NCBI GenBank assembly: GCA_015654925.1
Contig: JAATFX010000120.1
Coordinates: 1 to 64,000, forward strand
Direction: 5' to 3'
DNA length: 64,000 nt
Source of the DNA: Enterobacterales bacterium
GTDB taxonomy: Bacteria; Pseudomonadota; Gammaproteobacteria; Enterobacterales; Enterobacteriaceae
Both the position numbers and the translations under genes were made by a program. The notes under the pieces were generated by a model. That model was given only the letters and a program-made list of their open reading frames with translations, ran no database searches and was not told the origin of the DNA. Of this stretch, positions 17,929-26,796 are shown one piece after another (the stretch's first letter is position 1; every line of letters starts with the position of its first letter).

Positions 17929-20511
17929 ATGACAACAAACCGTATTGCGTTTATTGCCGCCCGGCGTAGGTATGCCTATATTACCGGACGTAACCACACA
18001 TTGCCGGTATTCCGCCGCTGCGTCGCCTGGGTTATTATCGCGGTTCAATTGGCCCTGCCGCTAAGCCTGGCGTTTCCCCCCGCGCTGGCGGCCGGTAGAT
18101 CGCCATTTTCTCAGCAATCCGCACCGCAATCACAATATGGCGGCAATACCTTATCCATCCCCGGCGCGGCGACGTATCCGGCTGACACGGGCCAGGGCAG
18201 CGCCTCGGATATGGCCCGCTCCAGCGCCCTTGGCGCGGCGGGCCAGGCAGGCCAGCAATGGCTCAGCCAGTTCGGCACCGCCAGGGTGCAACTGAATCTG
18301 GATAAGGATTTTAAGTTGGATAATAGCGCGGTGGATCTGTTGGCGCCGCTGTATGACCGTCCCGCATTCACCCTGTTTACCCAGTTGGGAATACGCAATA
18401 AAGACAGCAGGAACACGGTGAATGCGGGGGGCGGGGTGCGCACGCAACTGGGCAACTGGCTGTACGGCGTCAATACCTTTTACGATTATGATATGACCGG
18501 CCATAACCGCCGCCTGGGAGCGGGGGCGGAGGCCTGGACGGATAATCTCAAACTATCGGCCAACGGCTATTTTGGCCTGACCGACTGGCATCAGTCCCGT
18601 GATTTCGCCGACTATGACGAGCGGCCGGCCAACGGTTACGATCTGCGCGCCGAGGCCTGGCTGCCGTCCTATCCGCAATTGGGCGGCAAATTCATGTTTG
18701 AGCAATACCGCGGAGATAACGTGGCGCTGTTCGGTAAAGACGATCGCCAAAAAGATCCCTATGCGCTAACCGTAGGGGTCGGCTACACACCGATTCCGCT
18801 GCTGACGCTGGCGGGTGAACACCGGATGGGCAAGGGCAGCGCTAACGATACCAGCATTATTTTTCAGCTGAATTATCGCCTCGGCGCCTCATGGGACGCG
18901 CAGATCGATCCGGGCCAGGTGGCGGTTGCCCGCACCTTGGCGGGCAGCCGGCTGGACCTGGTGGAACGCAATAATAATATCGTGCTGGATTATCGCCGGC
19001 AGGAGACTATTCACCTAAGCCTGCCGGAGCAGCTTACCGGCGCCCCGGGGCAGACCTTGACAATCGCGGCACAGGTTACGTCCAGCCACGGCTTCGACCG
19101 GCTAGCGTGGGACAGCGCCGCGCTGTTGGCCGCCGGCGGGACGGTGTCGCAAACGGCCGCAGGGAGCCTGGCGGTGACTTTGCCGCCTTATCGCTATGCG
19201 CGCGCGGCGGATAATAGCTATACCCTAAGCGCGGTCGCCTATGACAGCCGGGGCAATGCGTCCAATCGGGCCGCTACCGTGATTACCGTGACCGCGCCGC
19301 AAATCGTCGCCTTCGCCGACTTCAGCGTGCTGGTCAACGATGCGCGGGCCGATGGCGTCTCCGTTAACCGCGTCCAGGTTAAAGTGGTTGACGGAGGCGG
19401 CAATCCGCTGCCCGGCCAGGAGGTAATATTTACCGCCAGCAACGGCGCCAGGATTTTGACGCCCAGCGTGAGCACCGACCAGCAGGGTCTGGCGCAAGCC
19501 ACGCTGACCCACACCGTCGCGGGCACTATTACGGTCACGGCCAGGGTGGGCGGTGAAACGCGGCAAGCGGATACCCGGTTCCTGGCCCCGGATGCCCAGG
19601 GTTTTACCACCGTCGTCGAACTATTGACCACCGGCGCCAAAACCGCCGACGGCCAGGACGCGCATCAGGTCAAAATTACGGTACGCGACGGTGCGGGCAA
19701 CCCCGCGGTCGGGCAGGAAGTGACCCTGACGGCGGATAATCAGGGGCAGGTTACGCCGGCCGCAAGCAAGACCGACGCGCAGGGCGCGCTTATCGCGCGG
19801 GTGACCAATACCATGGCCGGGACGGTTATCGTGACCGCCACGGTGGATGGGGTGGACAAAACCAGCCCGGCGATGAATTTCGTTGCCGGCGAAGCGTCGT
19901 CAGCCAATAGCGCCCTTGAGCTGTTAACCGCGGGGAATAAAATTGCCGACGGCAGCGACGCCCATCGAGTGAGGATTACGCTACGCGACCGCTTCAATAA
20001 CCCGGTGGCGGGCCAAGAGGTGGACTTCAGCGCCGATAACGGCGCGCGGTTGACGCCCGCCGCCGCGGCCAGCGGCGCGGACGGCACGCTGGTGAGCGAG
20101 GTGACCTCGACGCTGGCCTCGGCGGTTATCGCGCGGGCCGCCGTGGCCGGATTCAGTAAAACCACCGGGGCCATGCAGTTTGTCGCCGGGCCGCCGGATG
20201 AAGCCGCGTCGGAATTTGTCTTGCTGACCACCAACCCTATCCCCGCCACGGGTAAGAATTTCCATAGTTTCCGGCTGGTGGTGCGCGATGCTTACCGTAA
20301 TCCGATACAGGGATTGTCGGTGTCCTTGAGCGCTGACAATGGTGCCGTGGTCTCCAATAGTCCGATAATTACCCAGGCCGGGGGCGACACCCTATTTGTA
20401 AGCTCGCTGACGCCGGGCATCGCCCATATTACCGCGCAGGCGGGCGATTTCAGCATAGTCAGCCCTGCCATGATATTCAGTGTCCCGAGCGGTGACCCCG
20501 GGGAGGAATGA
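17929..20511 (+). CDS. Inverse autotransporter (intimin/invasin family) with Ig-like repeats
   Basis: This surface adhesin family exports its C-terminus through an N-terminal beta-barrel. The 860-residue product has a long signal peptide with an extended basic N-region and core (VAWVIIAVQLALPLSLAFPPALAAG), the inverse-autotransporter barrel (about 95-330; TLFTQLGIRNKDSRNTVNAG, YGVNTFYDYDMTGHNRRLG), an Ig-like linker to about 460, and four bacterial Ig (Big_1) repeats of about 100 residues each (recurring VRDxxGNPxxGQEV and ADNGA). No LysM and no C-terminal lectin domain is visible. ATG 17929 has GAGG nine bases upstream and is preferred to ATG 17920. Ligand unknown; a role in host or surface attachment is inferred. 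Confidence 0.93.
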   Translation: MTTNRIAFIAARRRYAYITGRNHTLPVFRRCVAWVIIAVQLALPLSLAFPPALAAGRSPFSQQSAPQSQYGGNTLSIPGAATYPADTGQGSASDMARSSALGAAGQAGQQWLSQFGTARVQLNLDKDFKLDNSAVDLLAPLYDRPAFTLFTQLGIRNKDSRNTVNAGGGVRTQLGNWLYGVNTFYDYDMTGHNRRLGAGAEAWTDNLKLSANGYFGLTDWHQSRDFADYDERPANGYDLRAEAWLPSYPQLGGKFMFEQYRGDNVALFGKDDRQKDPYALTVGVGYTPIPLLTLAGEHRMGKGSANDTSIIFQLNYRLGASWDAQIDPGQVAVARTLAGSRLDLVERNNNIVLDYRRQETIHLSLPEQLTGAPGQTLTIAAQVTSSHGFDRLAWDSAALLAAGGTVSQTAAGSLAVTLPPYRYARAADNSYTLSAVAYDSRGNASNRAATVITVTAPQIVAFADFSVLVNDARADGVSVNRVQVKVVDGGGNPLPGQEVIFTASNGARILTPSVSTDQQGLAQATLTHTVAGTITVTARVGGETRQADTRFLAPDAQGFTTVVELLTTGAKTADGQDAHQVKITVRDGAGNPAVGQEVTLTADNQGQVTPAASKTDAQGALIARVTNTMAGTVIVTATVDGVDKTSPAMNFVAGEASSANSALELLTAGNKIADGSDAHRVRITLRDRFNNPVAGQEVDFSADNGARLTPAAAASGADGTLVSEVTSTLASAVIARAAVAGFSKTTGAMQFVAGPPDEAASEFVLLTTNPIPATGKNFHSFRLVVRDAYRNPIQGLSVSLSADNGAVVSNSPIITQAGGDTLFVSSLTPGIAHITAQAGDFSIVSPAMIFSVPSGDPGEE

Positions 20512-20531
20512 CGCCGCGGCGCCGGCCGCTG

Positions 20532-20556
20532 CTGACCGGGATAACGCGCCGGTCAG
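20532..20556. terminator. Hairpin between convergent invasin and ATPase genes
   Basis: CTGACCGG-GATAACGCG-CCGGTCAG is a perfect 8-bp stem overlapping the end of the ATPase gene. It lacks a T-tract, so its terminator role is tentative. Confidence 0.45.
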
Positions 20557-21668
20557 GGGGTCGCCATGTTATCAAGGGCCGGGTTATCCAGGGCTCGCAG
20601 GTGGCGTTCCTGCCAGGACAAAGTTACCGCGCTGCCCGCCCGCCAATCGGGGTTCATGTCGGCGGCGCTCAGTTTCACCATGAAATCGGGCTGTCCCGCC
20701 ACTTCGGCGATCATGCGGATATGGTCGCCCAAATAAATAAACTGCGCGATGCGCGCGCTGATTTGCCCCGAACCGGGCGGCAGCTCGGCCGGAGGGACAT
20801 CCACCCGCACGCGTTCGGGACGAATACATAACATAATCCTGCGGCCCGGTGAACTGGGCCGTACTTTCAGCGCCCGTAACACGGTGCCGTCATCGAGCGT
20901 GGCCCGATAATAATCGCCTTCGCTGCCGGCCTGGGTGGCCGACAGGCTGTTGTTCTCGCCGATAAACTGCGCGACAAACGTATTTTGCGGTTCTTCATAC
21001 AGCTTACTGGGGCTGTTGATCTGCTGGATGATGCCGTCGTTGAATACCGCCACCCGATCCGACATGGTCATCGCTTCGCTTTGATCGTGGGTGACATACA
21101 CAATGGTTAATTCCAGCGCTTGATGCAGCGCTTTGATTTCCATCTGCATATGCTCGCGCAGCTGTTTGTCCAGCGCGCCAAGCGGCTCATCCATCAAGAC
21201 CAGCTTGGGTTCGAATACCAATGCCCGCGCCAGCGCCACGCGCTGCTGCTGCCCGCCGGACATCTGGGCGGGATAGCGGTTCGCCAGTTCGGTCAGTTTG
21301 ACCCGGTCCAGCACCCGATCGACTTTTTCTTTGAGATCGCTGCGGTTCATGCGGCGGATGGATAAAGGAAACGCCAGGTTTTCCGCCACGGTCATATGGG
21401 GAAACAGCGCATAGTTTTGGAACACCATGCCGATATCCCGCTGGTGGGGCGGCAGATGGTGCAGCGGTTGGCCGTGCAGGTAAATTTCCCCCTGGGTCGG
21501 GGTTTCAAAGCCGGCCAGCATCATCAGGCTGGTGGTTTTTCCCGAGCCGGACGGGCCCAGGAGCGTCAGAAATTCTCCTTCGGCTATATCCAGATTCAGG
21601 TTTTTAACGACCAGTTTGTCGCCATCGTAGGTTTTCTGAATATTCTTGAAACTGACATAGCTTTTCAT
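20553..21668 (-). CDS. Spermidine/putrescine-type ABC transporter ATPase (PotA-like)
   Basis: The 371-residue protein is a PotA/CysA-class ATPase. It has Walker A GPSGSGKTT (about 38-46), Q-loop VFQNYALFPHMTV, signature MSGGQQQR, Walker B LVLMDEPLGALD, switch VTHDQ, and a C-terminal TOBE/OB domain (about 280-360) with IRPERVRV. The binding protein and two permeases at 26.8-30.0 kb lack an ATPase, and this gene is the obvious partner although it lies about 5 kb away on the other strand. A 420-bp gap separates it from the MocR regulator on the same strand. Confidence 0.88.
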   Translation of the reverse strand: MKSYVSFKNIQKTYDGDKLVVKNLNLDIAEGEFLTLLGPSGSGKTTSLMMLAGFETPTQGEIYLHGQPLHHLPPHQRDIGMVFQNYALFPHMTVAENLAFPLSIRRMNRSDLKEKVDRVLDRVKLTELANRYPAQMSGGQQQRVALARALVFEPKLVLMDEPLGALDKQLREHMQMEIKALHQALELTIVYVTHDQSEAMTMSDRVAVFNDGIIQQINSPSKLYEEPQNTFVAQFIGENNSLSATQAGSEGDYYRATLDDGTVLRALKVRPSSPGRRIMLCIRPERVRVDVPPAELPPGSGQISARIAQFIYLGDHIRMIAEVAGQPDFMVKLSAADMNPDWRAGSAVTLSWQERHLRALDNPALDNMATP

Positions 21669-22088
21669 CGTAAAACTTCACCTCTTCGCGGCATCCAGGA
21701 ACAAGGCTGCGGGGCATGGGATGACCTGGCCGCCTGCCTGTGGATAAAAGACCGTTACGGAAACAAGATCCTGTTAATGGGAGTTAAGCAGGCGCAGATG
21801 TTTGCCGACGAGGTTATGGCACGGATTATGCAGTGCCTGATAGGGCGGCCTGTTTTCCGCCCCTGAAGTTTCTATCTTTAGCACTTCCAGCGCGGGGGGA
21901 CAAGGGATTTCAGCGTCAATCAGGCATTTTTTTGGAGTTGATAAATTCTTGTCAACTCAATGAATGCTATGGTGTTTTTACCGAAAAATATTCATGCCGC
22001 GGCGGCGGCGGGGCATATCCCGGCCCACAGGCGGCGGAGCCTAGTTTCCGACACCGCCACGCACCAAAACCAGGCAAACATTTCCCGG
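21669..22088. other. Intergenic region upstream of the PotA-like gene
   Basis: A 420-bp stretch with no supportable gene. It contains a hairpin-capable GGGCGG/CCGCCC dyad near 21843-21862 and a perfect inverted repeat at 21935-21958. It presumably holds the promoter of the ATPase gene. Confidence 0.5.
21935..21958. promoter_or_regulatory. Perfect 7-bp inverted repeat (possible operator)
   Basis: GAGTTGA-TAAATTCTTG-TCAACTC is a 24-bp dyad with AT-rich centre in the gap between the MocR and ATPase genes. It resembles a dimeric repressor site; no regulator is assigned. Confidence 0.5.
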
Positions 22089-23573
22089 CTAGCGGGACGG
22101 GCGCTGCGCCCGCAGGCAGGCCAGCAAGGTCATAAACGCCGGTTCGATCAGGCTCTCCTCCACGCAGGCATACCCCAGCAACAGCCCCTTTTTATGATGG
22201 GCGGTCAGATAATAGGTGGACAGCGGACGCACATATACCCCCGCGGCGTCCGCCGCCAGGGCCACCTGCACATCGTCGGTTTCATAGGGCAGCGACATCA
22301 CCAGGTGCAGTCCGGCGTTGCTATCGTCGCGCAGGGCGTCCGTCCCCAGATGCTGCAAAATCAGGCGGCTAAGTATCAATCGCCGCTTGCCATACAACAG
22401 CCGCATGCGCCGGATATGGGACGCATAATGGCCTTCGGCGATAAACTGCGCCAGGGCCAGCTGGGTAATCCAATGCCCCCCGCGGTACAGCTCCGCATGG
22501 GCCAGCCGCATTTCGGCGGCCAGCGTATCGGGCAGCACCATATAACTGATGCGCAATCCCGGATACAGCGTCTTGCTAAAGGTGCCGATGTAAATTACCG
22601 GCGCATGGGGGATTAAACTTTGCAGGGCCGGAATCGGATTGCCGGAAAAACGGAATTCACTGTCGTAATCATCTTCGATCACCCAGGCGTTATGTTCTTG
22701 TGCCTGGGCCAGCAGGCGCTGGCGACGCTGCAGGCTCATGACCGCGCCGGTGGGATATTGATGTGACGGCGTCACGCATATCAAGCGCGGCCCGGCGCCG
22801 TTTATCACCGTTTCCGGCGGGTTCAGGCCCTGGCCGTCGACGCTGATGGGCACCACCTCGACGCCGTTAATGGTCAGCACATTGCGCATTCCCCAGTAAC
22901 TGGGTTCCTCGATCCAGGCGCGATCGCCGGGGTTGCACAGCATTTTGGCCAGCAGGTCGATGGCCTGATGGGTGCCCTCGGTAATGATAATTTGCGCCGG
23001 CGTGCAGTTAACCGACCGCGCCACCCGCAGGTAATCCACCAGGGCTTGTTGTAATTCCGGACTGCCGCCCATGCGCGAATAAGTTAAATAGTCAGGTTTA
23101 ATGCGGCGTATCAGCCGCGAATGAATCCGCCGCCACAGGCTATGGGGAAAACTGGAAACATCCGGTACCCCCGGCGCAAATGCGCCCCACTGGTGGGGGG
23201 AGACGCCGGCCCGGCCCAGCAGATGCGCGCCCCGGTCCGACAGCTCATCCGCCGCCAGGCGGCGGCTGGCCGGCTGCTGGTCCTGTACCGGCGCCATGGC
23301 GCCGTCGGGCATATGGTCGGTGACAAAGGTTCCGCTGCCGGCGCGGGTATACAGGTACCCTTCGGCCAGCAGTTGTTCATAGGCGGCGCTGACGGTATTG
23401 CGCGACAGCGACAGCTCTTCCGCCAGGTCGCGCGTCGGCGGTAAACGGCTGCCGGGGCCAATGCTGCCGCCAAGGATCGCCAGGCGGATACAGTCATATA
23501 AACGCCGGTGCAGCGGGCCTTCGGTCCGGGCGCAAAGATGTTGCAGCAGCATATCGGTTAATAGTGAACGCAA
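22089..23573 (-). CDS. MocR/GabR-type PLP-dependent regulator
   Basis: The 494-residue protein fuses an N-terminal GntR winged helix (LHRRLYDCIRLAILGG, RLPPTRDLAEELSLSRNTVSAAYEQL) to a fold-type I aminotransferase-like domain. The PLP lysine is in GTFSKTLYPGLRISY, with the cofactor aspartate in VIEDDYDSEFRF and PSHQYPTG. GabR, the model member, binds GABA and PLP and activates gabTD. It is divergent from gabT with a 129-bp gap, exactly as in Bacillus gabR/gabTD, so activation of gabTD by GABA is a strong inference. Confidence 0.93.
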   Translation of the reverse strand: MRSLLTDMLLQHLCARTEGPLHRRLYDCIRLAILGGSIGPGSRLPPTRDLAEELSLSRNTVSAAYEQLLAEGYLYTRAGSGTFVTDHMPDGAMAPVQDQQPASRRLAADELSDRGAHLLGRAGVSPHQWGAFAPGVPDVSSFPHSLWRRIHSRLIRRIKPDYLTYSRMGGSPELQQALVDYLRVARSVNCTPAQIIITEGTHQAIDLLAKMLCNPGDRAWIEEPSYWGMRNVLTINGVEVVPISVDGQGLNPPETVINGAGPRLICVTPSHQYPTGAVMSLQRRQRLLAQAQEHNAWVIEDDYDSEFRFSGNPIPALQSLIPHAPVIYIGTFSKTLYPGLRISYMVLPDTLAAEMRLAHAELYRGGHWITQLALAQFIAEGHYASHIRRMRLLYGKRRLILSRLILQHLGTDALRDDSNAGLHLVMSLPYETDDVQVALAADAAGVYVRPLSTYYLTAHHKKGLLLGYACVEESLIEPAFMTLLACLRAQRPSR

Positions 23574-23702
23574 TTGGTACCTTCATTTTTTTAAAACTGG
23601 CACTGGATTATAGAGCCACAAAGCGGATAAATAGCAATGGGAGTTAAGTTTGGGTGAGTCGTACCGCATTTTATGCCGCATGTATTCGGGAGAGAAAGCA
23701 GC

Positions 23703-24971
23703 ATGAACAATAGCGAATTAAATCAACGCCGTTTGTCAGCCACGCCGCGCGGCGTCGGGGTCATGTGTGATTTTTATGCCGCCCGCGCGGAAAATGCCAC
23801 GCTGTGGGACGTCGAAGATCGGGCGTTTACCGATTTTGCCGCCGGGATCGCCGTACTCAATACCGGCCACCGCCACCCGAAAATCGTCGCCGCCATTAAA
23901 GCGCAGCTGGAACTGTTTACCCATACCGCCTATCAAATTGTCCCTTACGGCAATTATGTCACCCTGGCGGAAAAGCTCAACGCCAGGGTGCCCGTGGCCG
24001 GCCCGGTAAAAAGCACCTTGTTCAGCACCGGCGCCGAAGCGGTGGAAAACGCGGTTAAAATCGCCCGCGCGTACACCAAACGCCCCGGCATCATCACCTT
24101 TGGCGGCGCGTTCCACGGCCGCACCCTGTTGACCCTGGCGCTCACCGGTAAAGTGGCCCCTTATAAATTGGGGTTCGGCCCGCTGCCCGGCCAGATCTTC
24201 CATGCGTCCTATCCTAATGAGCTGCACGGCGTTTCCGTCGCGCAGGCCTTGGCCAGCATCGACAGCCTGTTTCATACCGATATCAGCCCGGATCAAGTGG
24301 CGGCGATTTTGTTCGAACCGATCCAGGGCGAGGGCGGATTTAATATCGCGCCTAATGATTTTATCGTCGCGCTGCGTCAATTGTGCGATCGGCACGGCAT
24401 TTTATTGATCGCCGATGAAGTCCAGAGCGGCTTTGCCCGCACCGGCAAAATGTTCGCCATGGATCACTGCCCGCAGGTGAAAGTCGATCTGATCACCATG
24501 GCCAAAAGCCTGGGCGGCGGCATACCCATCTCCGCCGTGGCCGGCCGCGCCGATGTGATGGATGCGCCGGCCCCCGGCGGTCTGGGGGGAACCTATGCCG
24601 GCAATCCGCTGGCGGTGGCCTCGGCCCTGGCGGTGCTGGACGTGATTGACGAAGAACAGCTGTGCGCCCGCGCCCAGCGCCTGGGCGGTCACCTGGTGGA
24701 AGTACTGCAACAGGCCCGCGCGTCCTGTCCCGCCATTGCCGCGATCCGCGGCCAGGGTTCCATGGTGGCGGTGGAGTTCGCCGAGCCGGCGACCGGCAAG
24801 CCGGATGCGCAATACGCCAAAAAAATTCAGCAACAAGCGCTGGAGAACGGATTGCTACTGCTCACCTGCGGCGTGCATGGCAATGTTATTCGTTTTCTCT
24901 ATCCGCTCACTATTCCCGACGATCAATTCACCGCGGCCCTGGATCTGCTGAGCCGGCTATTGAAGTCATAA
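23703..24971 (+). CDS. gabT: 4-aminobutyrate aminotransferase GabT
   Basis: GabT transfers the amino group of GABA to 2-oxoglutarate, giving succinate semialdehyde and glutamate. The 422-residue class III aminotransferase starts at ATG 23703 and shows FSTGAEAVENAVKIAR, the ITFGGAFHGRT loop, FEPIQGEGGFN, the PLP aspartate in LLIADEVQSGFARTGKMFA and the Schiff-base lysine in ITMAKSLGGGIPISAV. gabD begins 21 bp later. Related enzymes act on other omega-amino acids, but the gabD and MocR neighbours favour GABA. Confidence 0.94.
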   Translation: MNNSELNQRRLSATPRGVGVMCDFYAARAENATLWDVEDRAFTDFAAGIAVLNTGHRHPKIVAAIKAQLELFTHTAYQIVPYGNYVTLAEKLNARVPVAGPVKSTLFSTGAEAVENAVKIARAYTKRPGIITFGGAFHGRTLLTLALTGKVAPYKLGFGPLPGQIFHASYPNELHGVSVAQALASIDSLFHTDISPDQVAAILFEPIQGEGGFNIAPNDFIVALRQLCDRHGILLIADEVQSGFARTGKMFAMDHCPQVKVDLITMAKSLGGGIPISAVAGRADVMDAPAPGGLGGTYAGNPLAVASALAVLDVIDEEQLCARAQRLGGHLVEVLQQARASCPAIAAIRGQGSMVAVEFAEPATGKPDAQYAKKIQQQALENGLLLLTCGVHGNVIRFLYPLTIPDDQFTAALDLLSRLLKS

Positions 24972-24992
24972 AATAAGCAAGGATTGTAAGAT

Positions 24993-26453
24993 ATGCAGCT
25001 CAATAACCCGCAATTGCTGCGTCGCCAGGCGTTTATCGACGGCGCCTGGTGCGACGGCGAAACCGGCGCGCGCGAGGCGGTGGCCAACCCGGCCACCGGC
25101 GAAATCCTGGCTGAAGTGGCGCAGGTCAGCGCCGCCCAGACCACCGCCGCCATCGCCGCCGCCGCCGCCGCGCTGATTCCCTGGCGCGCATTGACCGGCA
25201 AACAGCGCGCGGCCGTATTACAAAATTGGGCGGGGCTGATTGAACAACATCAAGAAGACCTCGCGCAGTTGCTGACCGCGGAGCAGGGCAAATCCCTGGC
25301 CGAGGCGCGCGGCGAAATCACCTATGCCAATAGTTTTATCCACTGGTTCGCCGAAGAAGCGAAACGGGTAGAGGGCAACGTCTTGCAATCTCCCCAGGCC
25401 AATCAGCGCTTGTTGGTTATCAAACAGCCTATCGGCGTGACCGCGGCCATCACGCCGTGGAACTTCCCGGCGGCCATGATTACCCGCAAGGTTGCACCGG
25501 CTCTGGCGGCGGGTTGCACCATGATTGTCAAGCCGGCGGAACAAACGCCGCTGACCGCGCTGGCCCTGGCGGAGTTGGCCCGGCTGGCCGGAGTGCCCCG
25601 CGGCGTGCTGCAAGTGGTGACCGGCCCGGCGGTGGCGGTGGGCAAAGTGCTGTGCGACAGCCCGGTGGTGCGTAAGCTCAGTTTTACCGGTTCCACTGAA
25701 ATCGGCCGGCTATTGATGGCGCAGTGCGCCCCGACGGTTAAAAAACTTTCCCTTGAACTGGGCGGCAACGCGCCGGTTATCGTGTTTGACGATGCCGATC
25801 TGGACAGCGCGGTGGCCGGCATCATGGCTTCGAAATTCCGCAATAGCGGGCAAACCTGCGTCTGCGCCAACCGGATTTATGTGCAGCAGGGCATTTACCC
25901 GGCGCTGGCCGATCGGCTGGTCACCGCCGTGCAAGCCCTGCAGGTGGGCAACGGCGCGCAAACCGGCACCACTCAAGGCCCCTTGATCGACGCCGGGGCC
26001 ATCGGCAAAGTCAAAGCGCATATTGCCGATGCGCTAAGCCAGGGCGCAACCCTGCTTACCGGCGGCAAGCCGCACGCGCTGGGGGGCACGTTTTTCCAGC
26101 CCACCGTTATCGGCGGCGTGACCGCAGCCATGCGTTTCGCCAGGGAAGAAACGTTCGGCCCGGTGGCGCCGCTGTTTCCCTTCGCTGATGAAGCGCAGGT
26201 CATCGCCATGGCCAACGACACCGAATTCGGACTGGCGGCCTACGTCTTTACGCGGGACGCCGCCCGCCAGTGGCGGGTGCCCGAAGCCCTGGACTATGGC
26301 ATGGTCGGCATCAATACCGGCCTGATTTCCAACGAAGTGGCGCCGTTTGGCGGCGTCAAGCAATCCGGCCTGGGGCGGGAAGGATCGCGCTTTGGCATCG
26401 ACGAATATCTGGAGATGAAGTACCTCTGCGTCGATCTCGGCGCAACGCAGTAA
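24993..26453 (+). CDS. gabD: Succinate-semialdehyde dehydrogenase GabD
   Basis: GabD oxidises succinate semialdehyde to succinate with NAD(P)+. The 486-residue aldehyde dehydrogenase has PWNFPAAMITRK, the cofactor motif FTGSTEIGR, the general-base glutamate in LELGGNAP and the catalytic cysteine in NSGQTCVCANRIYV. The C-terminal PFGGVKQSGLGREGS is typical of GabD. It forms an operon with gabT; a 343-bp regulatory gap follows. Confidence 0.94.
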   Translation: MQLNNPQLLRRQAFIDGAWCDGETGAREAVANPATGEILAEVAQVSAAQTTAAIAAAAAALIPWRALTGKQRAAVLQNWAGLIEQHQEDLAQLLTAEQGKSLAEARGEITYANSFIHWFAEEAKRVEGNVLQSPQANQRLLVIKQPIGVTAAITPWNFPAAMITRKVAPALAAGCTMIVKPAEQTPLTALALAELARLAGVPRGVLQVVTGPAVAVGKVLCDSPVVRKLSFTGSTEIGRLLMAQCAPTVKKLSLELGGNAPVIVFDDADLDSAVAGIMASKFRNSGQTCVCANRIYVQQGIYPALADRLVTAVQALQVGNGAQTGTTQGPLIDAGAIGKVKAHIADALSQGATLLTGGKPHALGGTFFQPTVIGGVTAAMRFAREETFGPVAPLFPFADEAQVIAMANDTEFGLAAYVFTRDAARQWRVPEALDYGMVGINTGLISNEVAPFGGVKQSGLGREGSRFGIDEYLEMKYLCVDLGATQ

Positions 26454-26515
26454 ATACGCGGCGCCGCGGCCGGTTCCGTTTCGCCGGCCGCCGCACCGGC
26501 CGGGTTGCATCCCAC

Positions 26516-26532
26516 AGGTGCAACCCCGGCAA
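26516..26532. promoter_or_regulatory. NtrC-type enhancer site
   Basis: TGCATCCCACAGGTGCA matches the NtrC consensus TGCACC-N5-GGTGCA at all but one fixed position and is embedded in a larger GGGTTGCA/TGCAACCC dyad (26512-26536). It lies about 135 bp upstream of the predicted start of the sigma-54 promoter below. Confidence 0.65.
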
Positions 26533-26625
26533 AAATTGCACAACCATAACGCAGTACTTTGCCCGCCCCGCCAGTTTTAACCAGGACGTTGCGCTCCTGC
26601 CGCCTTTTTCCCCGTTTCGCCAAAG

Positions 26626-26641
26626 TGGCACGAAAGATGCT
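26626..26641 (+). promoter_or_regulatory. Sigma-54 promoter of the GABA/polyamine transporter operon
   Basis: TGGCACGAAAGATGCT has GG (26627-26628) and GC (26639-26640) 10 bases apart and departs from TGGCACGRNNNTTGCW only at one T. Predicted start is about 26652, 145 bp before the binding-protein gene. Confidence 0.8.
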
Positions 26642-26647
26642 TGATGT

Positions 26648-26659
26648 ATGATGCATCAT
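26648..26659. promoter_or_regulatory. Palindrome at the transporter transcription start (possible GntR operator)
   Basis: ATGATGCATCAT is a perfect 12-bp palindrome overlapping the predicted start. The longer half-site TTGATGTATGATG (26641-26653) recurs inverted with two changes upstream of the FCD-GntR gene (31589-31601), suggesting that regulator as the ligand-responsive repressor. Confidence 0.5.
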
Positions 26660-26796
26660 TTTGTACGCCTTCGGCGCGCTCCCGATGATGACAACGACTA
26701 CACACAGCGCGCGGAGCGTGGCCGGTTATCGCGGCCGCGTCTCCGTGCCGCATCGATGATGGCTTATTGGTTGGCGGAATTTTAAGGGGTTAGGGT

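Noticed and set aside
21815-21830. Plus-strand sigma-54-like element (TGGCACGGATTATGCA)
   Set aside because: Spacing and most bases fit, but no plus-strand gene follows for almost 1.9 kb; the next gene on that strand is gabT with its own divergent promoter region.
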